Assembly: GCA_016872775.1 (NCBI GenBank)
Contig: VGZA01000003.1
Location: 1-64,000 of the forward strand
Direction of reading: 5' to 3'
DNA: 64,000 nt
From: Planctomycetota bacterium
Lineage (GTDB): Bacteria > Planctomycetota > Planctomycetia > Pirellulales > Pirellulaceae
The translations under genes and the position numbers were made by a program. Shown here piece by piece: positions 7,807 through 16,132 of the stretch. Position 1 is the stretch's first letter. Each line of letters opens with the position of its first letter. The notes beneath the pieces are model-generated. The model worked only from the letters and a program-made list of their open reading frames with translations, did not search any database and had not been told where the DNA came from.

Positions 7807-9721
7807 ACCCACTCGACACCAGATAGTGCCATGTTTCGTCCAATTCACTCCATTGCGGGACAAACACGACGGTGGCGTCACGTCCGCGGGTAAGGAGGAC
7901 GCGATAGGCGTTCAGTCGTAGCTGAAACGGATCCTTGACGTGGGCACCACGCTGGTAACCTCGAGCGCGATGATTCGACCACTTGCCTTGAACGCGCGCC
8001 AGGTCCGTGCCCCAAGCTAACAACACAGCATCCAATTCGAGCCCTTGCGCGCCGAATTCCGTTACTGCGTCGCGTAGATGGCGACATGAGTATCCACCTG
8101 CAGCTGTTTCATTATCACCATACCAAGGACCGTACTTGACCCGCTTGGTTGATTGGAAGTCGTTGGGAATTCCGAATCGCATCAAGTCCTTGTCCTTTGA
8201 GGACGCGACCAGACCATAGCGCGCCAATGGGTTTTCGGAGTACCGTTCACGCAGGTAGTGCTTCGCGACTTCGATGTCGCGGGTCGCACGCAGGTGATAA
8301 CACTGGTCAAACATACGACCTGCAAGCCGTCGATTATCCTCTGGAGGATGTCCCGCCAGAAGCATCTGGACGAACTGGTGAAGGTCGCGGGCAAGATGAA
8401 AGCGGATTTCGGTGTCCAGGTTGAGCGACGGGCAAGCATGAAAGCCAATCGCACCGTCCGCAAAGATGTCGGCGACTCCTTGCGGTCCGTGGACCTGCCA
8501 ATCGCTGGGCATCTGCGCTTTTTCGATCGCCGTTCGCCATTGGCTCAGGCCCGCTTCCTCCCCCACGTGAATCTCCTGCCCGCTCCCGATTAACCCGACG
8601 ACAACGCACCATTCCGGAATGCGTTCCGCGAACTCGATGAAATGCTCCGGTTCCGACTTGCCGCCAACGTAGCCCGCGGTGTCGGTGTGCTTTTTTCGCA
8701 CCTGCTCGGCATCAAATGCGCGCTGGGCTTCATCAAACACGAGCACGTGTTCCGGAGGAATCTGATGTCGCCGGGACGAATAGTGTTTCACGTACTCCTT
8801 CACGCCCCGGACAAACGTCTTCCCGCCCCCACCCGCCGCGCGCAGTTCGTACTGAAGCACCTCAACGAGCGGACCATTGCCCGATAAGAACACAGCCGGC
8901 ACTGTGCTTTTGCCACCCGGTCTGGGAACCGCCAAGTCATCCAGGTACTTGGCGTGGACCGTTCGCAAGCCGACCAAGGTCTTTCCAGCCCCGGGCACGC
9001 CGGTTAGCAGAATCAATCGCCTCGAACGAGATTGGGCCGCTTCGTGCACAATACGTGTGATTTGCTGAACCGCAGGGTCGGTCGAAGCACAAGCCTGGTG
9101 GATTCGCCGAATCGTGTGCGAATGAAAGAGCTCTCTCGCTGCCTGCACAAGCGTGGGAAGCGGCCGGTAAGCGGACGACGCCAGAAAATCGGCGATTGGC
9201 AAGGGACCGGCTTCTGGCGATGATTGCAGCTCAAGAATTAGCCGATCGATCGCGTCTGGGCCTGCGATATGAACACCTTGAATCTGCCCCACATAGCCCT
9301 TTGCCCGCATGGGAACAACGACCGCCAGCACTTGCCGGCTTGCACAGGCCGCGTGATAGCAACGCAGATCGCGAGCATATGCGGACACCTGATCGAGGTC
9401 GGCCTGGGAAGGCGTTTCCTTGCCTTTGATTTCCAGGACGATGACCGCTCCTTTGGCGAGAACCAGTACGTCGGGGCGCCGCGACTCGAGCGGAAGTTCG
9501 TATTCGAGAATCGCCGAATATTCGGCGCTGGTCGGATCGACCTCCAAGACTTCGCTGGCTTCGCGTTGCAGCGGCGGAATCGAGTCTCTCCAGGCACGTA
9601 GTTGCTCGTCACTGGCGTCATGCACGAGTGCCCGCAGGCTTTCGTAGATAACCGGCGGAGCCGTGGAGCGAAACACTGGGAAGTTGGAACTCCAACCGTG
9701 TCGCGCCGACGATTCGTCCAT
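7781..9721 (-). CDS. PD-(D/E)XK-like nuclease fused to DUF2075 helicase
   Basis: A 646-residue two-part protein. Residues about 65-160 look like a PD-(D/E)XK nuclease core: an upstream Glu (E73/E75), D84 in RPDVLVL, and E97-I-K99 in VIVLEIKGKE. Residues about 232-620 are a DUF2075 P-loop ATPase/helicase with Walker A GVPGAGKT (241-248) and Walker B VLVFDEAQ (ending 330-333), then helicase-like motifs (ELDAVLLAWG, YRVLLTRGRD) near the end. DUF2075 proteins are related to Schlafen-type helicases, and such fusions are often accessory genes. With a toxin-antitoxin pair and a SUKH gene nearby, a role in defence or DNA repair is plausible, but that is inference. It stands alone on the - strand. Confidence 0.8.
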   Translation of the reverse strand: MDESSARHGWSSNFPVFRSTAPPVIYESLRALVHDASDEQLRAWRDSIPPLQREASEVLEVDPTSAEYSAILEYELPLESRRPDVLVLAKGAVIVLEIKGKETPSQADLDQVSAYARDLRCYHAACASRQVLAVVVPMRAKGYVGQIQGVHIAGPDAIDRLILELQSSPEAGPLPIADFLASSAYRPLPTLVQAARELFHSHTIRRIHQACASTDPAVQQITRIVHEAAQSRSRRLILLTGVPGAGKTLVGLRTVHAKYLDDLAVPRPGGKSTVPAVFLSGNGPLVEVLQYELRAAGGGGKTFVRGVKEYVKHYSSRRHQIPPEHVLVFDEAQRAFDAEQVRKKHTDTAGYVGGKSEPEHFIEFAERIPEWCVVVGLIGSGQEIHVGEEAGLSQWRTAIEKAQMPSDWQVHGPQGVADIFADGAIGFHACPSLNLDTEIRFHLARDLHQFVQMLLAGHPPEDNRRLAGRMFDQCYHLRATRDIEVAKHYLRERYSENPLARYGLVASSKDKDLMRFGIPNDFQSTKRVKYGPWYGDNETAAGGYSCRHLRDAVTEFGAQGLELDAVLLAWGTDLARVQGKWSNHRARGYQRGAHVKDPFQLRLNAYRVLLTRGRDATVVFVPQWSELDETWHYLVSSGFRELDDDA

Positions 9722-10006
9722 CAGTGGCCTCTCCTGTCCGTCCCAATCATCGATACCAAGTCAGTGCATTGTCTACCGCCCCCGATCGGATACGTCGCTT
9801 CGCCTTTATCCGTGACATTGGAGCGAATTGGCCGCCTGCTGCAAATCGCCCCACGGACGCGATTTGCGATCTTCCATCGTCCGCTTGGAATCTCGCTTCG
9901 GAATTGCCTGAATTGCCGCCGACCGGCGCTTGCTCCCTGCTACAACCCTAGCGTAACTGTCCTGTCCTTGACGGCGCGAGCGAGGTACTCGCCCGACCGC
10001 TAACCA

Positions 10007-10240
10007 TCAAGGAGACAGGAAATGACAGCGTGGTGGGAAATCGATACGCCCCAACTTCTGGGAGCCGTACCCAAATTCCGGGCCGTGGCCTCGCCATGTT
10101 TTAGCAATCGACCGATTCGTTGCCTTGTCGGGGAGCTCCGCCAACCCGTAAAGGTTCCGAATCGCCGACCGCACACCCAGGTCATCTTCGGGGAATACAT
10201 CCAGTCGCCCCACAGCGAAGATCAGGAACATCTGCGCCGG
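10007..10240 (-). pseudogene. DNA-3-methyladenine glycosylase (AlkA-type) remnant
   Basis: Reading the - strand down from about 10240 gives AQMFLIFAVGRLDVFPEDDL, then GVRSAIRNLYGLAELPD and IAKTWRG. This resembles the segment after the helix-hairpin-helix of AlkA-type glycosylases, including the catalytic Asp region of the form DVxPxDDxGVR and the following WRP motif. Upstream, the N-terminal half and the helix-hairpin-helix are missing; downstream, the expected aromatic C-terminus is lost. It is a fragment, not a working enzyme. Between it and the DUF2075 start (9722-10006) I see no gene. Confidence 0.6.
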
Positions 10241-10302
10241 GCGCCGAGCCGCGTTCGAATCACGAGGACCGTTCCGCCCGGCCGGTTCGTTGCAATGCGT
10301 GG

Positions 10303-10656
10303 TTATACCCTTGGCCGGTACCGGCGGGCAAACCGCCACGTCTCAATAAGAGGGATCAGAATGAAGATGAGCGGTGCGAAGCCGAGGGTAAGCGTTAATC
10401 CCGTATGAGATTGCAGCGGCAGAAAGAAAGAGATGATGCCGATGGCGACCAGCGGAATCGACCAGACGATTAATCGCCTGCCCCCGAAGCGGTTGATGGC
10501 AAACCACGCATCGTCGGATTGGAACGATTGGGAAAAACGAACGCCGTAGAGCGCATTCCTGCCAACCTGCCCACGCACAAGCGGAATGGCCAAGCCGATG
10601 CATACCAACCCGACCACTGTCCAACTGATGCCGATCGTAATCGCAACTGCATCCAT
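10303..10656 (-). CDS. SdpI-family membrane protein
   Basis: The 117-residue product has three hydrophobic segments: AITIGISWTVVGLVCIGLAI, LIVWSIPLVAIGIISFFLPL and LTLGFAPLIFILIPLI. Between the first two lies the SdpI/YhfL signature NALYGVRFSQSFQSDDAWFA followed by INRFGGR. SdpI of Bacillus gives immunity to the SdpC toxin; most family members are uncharacterised membrane proteins. The start at 10656 is chosen over 10713 because GGAG lies 8 bases upstream. It sits beside a SUKH gene, another family with immunity members, but no toxin gene is visible nearby. Confidence 0.8.
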   Translation of the reverse strand: MDAVAITIGISWTVVGLVCIGLAIPLVRGQVGRNALYGVRFSQSFQSDDAWFAINRFGGRRLIVWSIPLVAIGIISFFLPLQSHTGLTLTLGFAPLIFILIPLIETWRFARRYRPRV

Positions 10657-10787
10657 GTGGCCTCCAAGGGTATAACGACTGCCGTAACCGGGCGGCAACG
10701 AAGAATTGTCCATTTCAAACTCGCCCGACTTCGCCGCTCCGGTTCACGGCCTTGTTCTGCTGCGACTATGCCATTAACTATTATGTG

Positions 10788-11318
10788 TCACCAGAATTGC
10801 CACCAAGGCTTCACACTTGTTGCTGGCACAAGTGCCTCTGGAATTGTTTGGCACCGGCCGTACGGATCAGCGAGATAGTTGGTGACAAACTCAGTAAACG
10901 ATGCAAACAGATCACCAATCCCGAAGGCTCCAAAATCGGATAGCACACTGGCGACGGGCGTGTTTTCTGTGGCGTTGCTTGAGAGTCGAATGGCGTACGT
11001 TGGTAGTGAAATCGAATGATCGGCAAACATGAAATAGCATCTTGTGTTTGGATAGTCTCTTGTCCGGTCGGGCAGTTCATCGGCAACGGAAATCACGTCC
11101 TGAATCCGCCAAAAGCTGAACATGTCCTCGTCCATCACGCCGCGCTTACCCATGCCATTGACGGCTTGGAAATAGAAACGCATGTCGGCCGGCAAGACGA
11201 CATTGTGTCTGGATTCAAACTGTCGAATCTCCTCTTCCGTCGCGCCGCTCGGCAAGTCAATGCCATGACTACTCCAGTGTGCGACTAGCCTCGGTAAGTC
11301 AAGCATGGATAGTTTCAT
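10788..11318 (-). CDS. SMI1/KNR4 (SUKH) family protein
   Basis: The roughly 176-residue product has the SUKH-1 layout: a helical start (LPSGATEEEIRQFESRHNVV) with LPADMRFYFQAVNG and GMGKRGVMDEDMFSFWRIQD, then IGDLFASFTEFVTNYLADPY near the C-terminus. SUKH proteins are mostly immunity proteins for polymorphic or contact-dependent toxins, usually nuclease toxins. No cognate toxin is in the window, so this may be an orphan immunity gene. An upstream in-frame start at 11447 is open, but the domain begins after 11318, and no clear Shine-Dalgarno decides the start. Confidence 0.75.
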   Translation of the reverse strand: MKLSMLDLPRLVAHWSSHGIDLPSGATEEEIRQFESRHNVVLPADMRFYFQAVNGMGKRGVMDEDMFSFWRIQDVISVADELPDRTRDYPNTRCYFMFADHSISLPTYAIRLSSNATENTPVASVLSDFGAFGIGDLFASFTEFVTNYLADPYGRCQTIPEALVPATSVKPWWQFW

Positions 11319-11562
11319 GTCAGCAGCAGAACTATGTAATTCTGCCGCCGGGGAAGCGCCCTCGTAATTAGTTACGATGGCCACTCCGGCGGGATAAGAC
11401 GCAGTCGAAACTCCCATGAATTTAGGACCGAAGTGCTGGCAAGTCAATCATTTGCGGCCATTCGTCCCAGACGACCCCGCGGCATTATTGGAGCGGCACA
11501 ATCCGCAGCGATCCGAACCGCTGGCCTTCCCCCCTGAAATTGGTCCATTCTGGATGAGAGAA

Positions 11563-11661
11563 TCGCATCCGGGCGTAGCCCGGAAAGGATTCTTTCGAGA
11601 TGAAGAAGACGAGACATACGACGGACCAGATCATCGAGAAGCTGCGTCAAGCGGACGTGGC
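11563..11661 (+). repeat. 99-bp direct repeat copy B (IS3 orfA end)
   Basis: These bases are identical to 1-99, same orientation. The repeat includes the CCGGGC-GTA-GCCCGG palindrome just upstream of the orfA ATG and the first codons of the transposase. The two copies are 11,562 bases apart and enclose the accessory genes between them. Confidence 0.85.
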
Positions 11662-11840
11662 GTTGGGCAAGGGGCAGAAGGTGCCGGAGGTCCGCAAGGC
11701 ACTCCAGATCACGGAGCAGACCTACTACCGTTGGCGTCAGAAGTATGGCGGGATGGCCCCTGCGATGATCCAGCAGCTGCGGGCCTTGTGGAGAAGGAGA
11801 ATGCCCGCTTGAAGAAGCTGGTGGCCGAGCAGGGCCTTCC
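11600..11840 (+). pseudogene. IS3-family OrfA transposase, frameshifted and truncated
   Basis: The ORF starts MKKTRHTTDQIIEKLRQADV and continues with the OrfA helix-turn-helix (VRKALQITEQTYYRWRQKYG). After QQLRALW the reading frame is broken. The expected continuation, EKENARLKKLVAEQ (leucine zipper start), is found in another frame at about 11786-11830, so one frameshift is present. The sequence then leaves the family at about 11840, next to the stop of the porin gene. OrfB, the catalytic part, is absent, so this copy cannot transpose by itself. Confidence 0.8.
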
Positions 11841-11850
11841 GACCTGGGCT

Positions 11851-13323
11851 TTAGATATCGAACGACAATCTTATGACAAACGCGTCGACGTCACCCGAGA
11901 TTGATGCAGGGTTGCTTGCGTTGCGATGAGTGTGAATGTAGTTCAATTGCATGCGAAAGTTGTAATTCCAGTACCAATTGACGCCCATGGTCATCGCTTC
12001 CTCGACTCCTCCTGAAACGTTGGCGGACGTGAGGTCAGTCCAAGAGTAGCGAGCGGCCAGTTCCCAAGCGCCGTGTCCAAAAGCGCCGATGCTGCAAGGT
12101 TCGTCGGCGCCACGCCTTGTGAGGAAGAAATTCTCCGTTGGTTTGAGGCGAGCAAATCTGCCAAGCCTTTTGTCGTACGGGCGTGACTCGCCCGTCAGAA
12201 AGTAACTCACCATGGCGTAACCACCATTAAAAGTCTCGGTGTTGCCACTGGTCGAATTAACCGATGCATACAGACACTCCGTCTGAAAACTGAATGCACC
12301 AGCCACCCAAGCCATCTCAGCCTGGTAGAGGTTGTAATCCGAGGCGACGATGTCACCCGTATCGACAAACCGCGAGTTGAGAGATGCACTCGTCGTGGTG
12401 TCTCGCCATTCAGGACGTCCACGAAACCGAACTGTGCCGCCCCGATCATCGCGAATACTGTAGGCGGAACCAACATGGAGGTAGTGGCGGTCATCGGGCG
12501 AAGTGAAAAGCAGCGACGTCATTCGGAAGGTTCCATTCCATTGGCCATCACCACTGTCAGTTCCGTTTCCATTAGGATCCAGGCGATGTGCGCACGCTGC
12601 CCAAGTAAGCTTTGCATCTCTGTAAGAATCAAAAGCCAGGATACCCGGCCCGTATTCGGGCAAAAATGCATCAAACATGGAGGCGCGTTCGACAAACGTG
12701 AAGACGCGGTTACTCGTAATCGACTCGATTCCCATAGGAATTTTCACATGGCCAGCGCGAACAGTTCCGAGAACGGGAAGATTGGTGGTTCCTACCCACA
12801 GGTCATCGAACGCGATCGTATTGTTTGCCAGAAGCTCGCAATCGAAGTCCCATTCAATCACGTCATGGGCAACCCCATCAAATCGAATACGCCCACGTCG
12901 AAAGAACACAGAGTCTTGTAAATCGCCAACTCCACCTGCGGGGCCTTGCCCTATACCAGGGAGTGTCTTGAGGGCCTGATCCTGGCTAAAAAAAGCGTAG
13001 TCTTGTTGAATCAGAGCTCCAACGTGGTAGCGGTAGTCTTTGTTTACTGTCTCTAATTGAAGTCCGCCGTTATTTACTTTTCCCGACAGCTCAAGCGATG
13101 ATCCGATCCGGTAGGGTTTCTCTTCCTCTTTGCTTTCTTCCGACGAATCGGGACGCGCGACAGTGAATGATTCGATTGCCGGCGGGAAGGATTCAAGCGA
13201 TCTCTCGCCCCCGTGCCCCCCCCCCGTGTCCCCCCACCCTTGTCCCCGAAGCAGGCCCGGTGTAGTCGCAACCAAGACGAGAACTGCGATTTGCGTCCAA
13301 GTTGTTTTTTCGATCTGCCACAT
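11851..13323 (-). CDS. Phosphate-selective porin O/P-type outer membrane protein
   Basis: A 490-residue exported protein with a signal peptide (about residues 1-28, ending LLRGQG). The mature part resembles porins of the OprO/OprP family (PF07396): DSVFFRRGRIRFDGVAHDVI, EWDFDCELL, LGTVRAGHVKIPMGIE and many alternating aromatic/polar strands, closing with DVDAFVIRLSFDI, a C-terminal strand ending in a hydrophobic residue. Outer membrane location and anion or substrate diffusion are inferred from the family. The N-terminal linker (residues about 30-42, Gly-rich) is encoded by a run of ten G on the coding strand, a possible phase-variation site. It is transcribed alone. Confidence 0.8.
   Translation of the reverse strand: MWQIEKTTWTQIAVLVLVATTPGLLRGQGWGDTGGGHGGERSLESFPPAIESFTVARPDSSEESKEEEKPYRIGSSLELSGKVNNGGLQLETVNKDYRYHVGALIQQDYAFFSQDQALKTLPGIGQGPAGGVGDLQDSVFFRRGRIRFDGVAHDVIEWDFDCELLANNTIAFDDLWVGTTNLPVLGTVRAGHVKIPMGIESITSNRVFTFVERASMFDAFLPEYGPGILAFDSYRDAKLTWAACAHRLDPNGNGTDSGDGQWNGTFRMTSLLFTSPDDRHYLHVGSAYSIRDDRGGTVRFRGRPEWRDTTTSASLNSRFVDTGDIVASDYNLYQAEMAWVAGAFSFQTECLYASVNSTSGNTETFNGGYAMVSYFLTGESRPYDKRLGRFARLKPTENFFLTRRGADEPCSIGAFGHGAWELAARYSWTDLTSANVSGGVEEAMTMGVNWYWNYNFRMQLNYIHTHRNASNPASISGDVDAFVIRLSFDI
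13216..13225. repeat. C10/G10 homopolymer inside porin CDS
   Basis: Ten consecutive C on the + strand (G10 on the coding strand) encode the Gly run TGGGHGG just after the signal peptide of the porin. Further C runs flank it (C6 at 13230-13235, C5 at 13208-13212), so the stretch could also fold as a G-quadruplex on the coding strand. The present length keeps the frame open. Confidence 0.8.
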
Positions 13324-13656
13324 TTGCTAGCATCTTTGCCGGCCTTGGATCTTAGAACTTCCCTGCTGTTGTCGTTTCGACCGTACTGGTTTGTTCGATC
13401 ATTCCAAATACAACGGTTTATCCCAGGATATTTGGGAAAGGCGTCATATCCGGCACAACCGCTACCAATTTCCAAAACACCAGGTCTTCGTCCTCCGCAC
13501 CAATTCAATGCACCCGACAATCCTTCGACGTTGAAAGTGGTCTTCTTCCGAGTAGCGCGGACGATGACGACATCTATTTCCGGCACTGGTTCCGCACGCA
13601 GGCCGAAGCACTCAAGCGTGCGGACTGGTCGCATCCTGGTCTGATGCTGGTGGAAC
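13324..13656. other. Divergent intergenic region
   Basis: No recognised gene. It separates the porin (-) from a weak ORF (+). From about 13540 one + frame reads protein-like, without stop, into the next ORF but in a different frame (DDDDIYFRHWFRTQAEALKR, then ADWSHPGLMLVEHGDG). This might be the start of a gene broken by a frameshift. Confidence 0.35.
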
Positions 13657-14130
13657 ATGGCGACGGATTGCGGGAGTGCGACACTGGCGGCCTCTACCAC
13701 GGCGGCTGGGCCTTCCGCTGCGGCGCAATTCTATCGGGGCCGGGGCTACGGTCCCCACAACAACGGCGAGGACCAGGCACTGGCCGACCGTCTCGTCGCG
13801 TCCGGCGCAACCCAATGCGATCCGTGCGAGTTCGCGCTGCCGTTTTACATCTATAGATTTGACAACGGCAGTTACCACCTGAGCTACATGGATGATAGCG
13901 GCTATCGCGAACCAAGCGTCCGTGAAACTCCGAGCAAGGTAACGATCCCGATCCGCTGGTCACGCGACTGGGACCAGTTGCCGGTGCTGCGGCGTTTTTC
14001 GTTCGCGCCGCACGTGAACCCTCGGGACGACAAGATGCCCGTCGAGCTCATCGGCCCGGTCGATGCTCCCGGCGGCAACGGTCCGTCGAACGGCATGTAC
14101 GCTCGCGGCCCCCGACGTTCGACGCTCTGA
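13657..14130 (+). CDS. Hypothetical protein, possibly frameshifted gene
   Basis: A 157-residue ORF that I do not recognise. From about residue 24 the composition is protein-like (QFYRGRGYGPHNNGEDQALA, QCDPCEFALPFYIYRFDNGS, IRWSRDWDQLPVLRRFSFAP), with a CDPC pair. The first 23 residues are low-complexity Ala/Ser/Thr, as if out of frame, while the +1 frame upstream (through HGDGLRECDTGGLYHGGWAF) looks coding. One frameshift near 13725 would join the two. There is no strong Shine-Dalgarno before the ATG. It is most likely a damaged or misread gene of unknown function. Confidence 0.35.
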   Translation: MATDCGSATLAASTTAAGPSAAAQFYRGRGYGPHNNGEDQALADRLVASGATQCDPCEFALPFYIYRFDNGSYHLSYMDDSGYREPSVRETPSKVTIPIRWSRDWDQLPVLRRFSFAPHVNPRDDKMPVELIGPVDAPGGNGPSNGMYARGPRRSTL

Positions 14131-14264
14131 AAGGGGGTAAGACAGGCGCGGAACATTCCGGTCCGAACCCATTGCTTGTTGCGCTCGTAAAAACCATAAT
14201 CATTCAATCAGAACTGGTCCGGATACCTGAACATCTCGCCTGTTTTTCAGTGTAAGCCTGAGAA

Positions 14265-14693
14265 ATGCGTTTTACCCGACGTTTAATCGCCGTTGCCTTT
14301 CTGGCACTTTATGCCGGCCAAGTGGTGGGTGGACTGCCTGTTCATCTATGGCAGCATTTGTCGGGTACCTGCTGCGGTGAGGGCCATTGCCCGGCTGCCT
14401 CGAATCATTCGCGGCAGCACCATCATCACGAAGGCCGTTGTCATCACCAAAGCGAGGATGCCGAGGACGAGCAGCAGGATGGCGGTCATTCGCCGGGCAA
14501 GAACCGACCCCACGATTCATCCACATGCTCGGTTTGCCAGGTTCTAGGGCAGGCGCAAGACACACCTGTCGATCTCGAAACTACCGTTAGTTTGGCGGTT
14601 TCGCCGGCAACGGTTTCTGTCTTGCCCGAATTCTACCCTTTCCCGAGCCGGTCTGGCTTCCGATCTCGCGCTCCACCCGCGTTTCAGGTGTAA
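14265..14693 (+). CDS. Exported His-rich DUF2946-like protein
   Basis: A 142-residue protein with an N-terminal signal peptide (RRLIAVAFLALYAGQVVGGL), a Cys/His-rich middle (TCCGEGHCPAASNHSRQHHH and following) and a C-terminal segment with CSVCQ and SRAPPA, the pattern of DUF2946 proteins, which often accompany metal transport genes. A metal-binding periplasmic role is likely but unproven. It opens the same-strand run that continues with the CobW-type GTPase. An AT-rich patch around 14195-14210 (CATAATCATTCAATC) upstream has weak resemblance to Fur-family sites; I do not rely on it. Confidence 0.6.
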   Translation: MRFTRRLIAVAFLALYAGQVVGGLPVHLWQHLSGTCCGEGHCPAASNHSRQHHHHEGRCHHQSEDAEDEQQDGGHSPGKNRPHDSSTCSVCQVLGQAQDTPVDLETTVSLAVSPATVSVLPEFYPFPSRSGFRSRAPPAFQV

Positions 14694-14728
14694 GCGGCCT
14701 CTTTGTCAATCTGTTGGGCGGTAGGCGC

Positions 14729-14746
14729 GCACGACCTGCGTCGTGC
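14729..14746 (+). promoter_or_regulatory. Hairpin before the CobW-type gene
   Basis: A perfect 7-bp stem GCACGAC / GTCGTGC with a 4-base loop lies in the 181-base gap between the DUF2946-like gene and the GTPase gene. No T-run follows. It could be an attenuator, an operator or an mRNA processing site; nothing more can be said. Confidence 0.3.
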
Positions 14747-14874
14747 CTCGTTCGGCAAGCGATTCAGCGTGTCGGCTTGGCATGGCGCGTTCGCATCCAT
14801 GCTGCCAGAACACCGAGCGTCCTTGGACGCGAACTTGGCCCTCCTTCACACTCCTAGCCAAACGGAATCCATTC

Positions 14875-16116
14875 ATGGCACAAGCCGGTTTTCCCATCCC
14901 TGTCACCGTCCTCTCCGGCTTTCTCGGCGCGGGGAAGACGACCCTGTTGAACCATCTGCTGGCGAATCGCCAAGGCTTGCGGGTCGCGGTAATCGTCAAC
15001 GACATGAGCGAAGTGAACATCGACGCGGCGCTGGTGCGCGGCGGCGAGGCGTCGCTGCTGCGGGCCGAGGAGCAGCTTGTCGAAATGACCAACGGCTGCA
15101 TCTGCTGCACGCTGCGCGAGGACCTGCTGATCGAAGTGGCCAAACTCGCGAAACAAGGACGCTTCGACTACCTGCTGATCGAATCGACCGGCATCAGCGA
15201 GCCGATGCCGGTGGCCGAGACGTTTACCTTTGAAGACGAAGAGGGACGCCGCCTGTCCGATGTCGCTCGGCTGGACACGATGGTCACGGTGGTTGACGCG
15301 GCCAATTTTCTCGACGAATTCGGCTCCGACGACGCCCTGCTAGATCGCGGGTTGGAATTGAATGAATCCGACGAGCGAAACATCGTTAATCTGCTAACTG
15401 ATCAAGTTGAGTTTGCCGACGTGCTGGTATTGAACAAGATCGACCTGATCTCCGACGAGCAGTCTCAAGCACTCGAACACATTCTGCATTTGATCAACCC
15501 GCAGGCCAAGATCATCCGCGCCCGCTTCGGCCGCGTGCCGCTGGATCAGGTTCTCAACACCGGCCGATTCGACATCGATCGGGCATCGGCGATTCTCGGC
15601 TGGATGGAGCAGCCGCGCGGGCAAGAGACGAGCGAAACCGACGAGTACGGCATCGGCAGCTTCATCTTTCGCGCTCGACGTCCCTTCCATCCACAGCGGT
15701 TATGGGGCTTGCTGTCGAGCGATCTGCTTGCAGGTGTGCTGCGCAGCAAAGGATTTTCCTGGCTGGCCAGCCGACACGACGAAGCGATGTTATGGTCGCA
15801 AGCCGGTTGCTCGATCAGCCTCTCGCCGGAAGGCAACTGGTGGGCGGCGGTTCCCCAAGACGATTGGCCCGACGATGAGGCCGAACGGGAAGCAGTACTC
15901 CGCGATTTGATGAGTCCCTACGGAGATCGGCGGCAGGAGCTTGTCTTCATCGGCATCGAAATGGACCAGCCGGTGATCGAATCGGCCTTGATCGATTGTC
16001 TGTTGACGAACGAAGAAATGCTGCTCGGCCCGGCAGGCTGGTCCGATTTCGAAGATCCGTTTCCGGTGGCTCCGGCCGAACACGAGAGCGACGCGGACGA
16101 TGACAGCGAAAGTTAA
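14875..16116 (+). CDS. CobW/COG0523 GTPase, probable metallochaperone
   Basis: A 413-residue G3E-family GTPase. It has Walker [10 protein letters not shown] (residues 15-23), the metal-binding GCICC motif (Cys75, Cys77, Cys78), [17 protein letters not shown], the NKID base-recognition motif and a CobW C-terminal domain. COG0523 proteins with a CxCC motif deliver metals, chiefly zinc, to client proteins. The acidic tail is short, without a long His run. An earlier ATG at 14743 is open, but family similarity starts right after 14875. The neighbours (His-rich DUF2946-like protein, Asp-His repeat lipoprotein, Cu/Zn-type permease) support a metal role. Zinc itself is inference, as COG0523 also covers cobalt and nitrile hydratase activators. 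Confidence 0.85.
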   Translation: MAQAGFPIPVTVLSGFLGAGKTTLLNHLLANRQGLRVAVIVNDMSEVNIDAALVRGGEASLLRAEEQLVEMTNGCICCTLREDLLIEVAKLAKQGRFDYLLIESTGISEPMPVAETFTFEDEEGRRLSDVARLDTMVTVVDAANFLDEFGSDDALLDRGLELNESDERNIVNLLTDQVEFADVLVLNKIDLISDEQSQALEHILHLINPQAKIIRARFGRVPLDQVLNTGRFDIDRASAILGWMEQPRGQETSETDEYGIGSFIFRARRPFHPQRLWGLLSSDLLAGVLRSKGFSWLASRHDEAMLWSQAGCSISLSPEGNWWAAVPQDDWPDDEAEREAVLRDLMSPYGDRRQELVFIGIEMDQPVIESALIDCLLTNEEMLLGPAGWSDFEDPFPVAPAEHESDADDDSES

Positions 16117-16132
16117 CCCAAGGAGATATCAA

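Noticed and set aside
10022-10408. A 128-codon + strand ORF with a good Shine-Dalgarno (AAGGAGA)
   Set aside because: The opposite strand carries the glycosylase remnant and the SdpI-family gene, both with family motifs. The + product has no recognisable features. A real small gene cannot be fully excluded.
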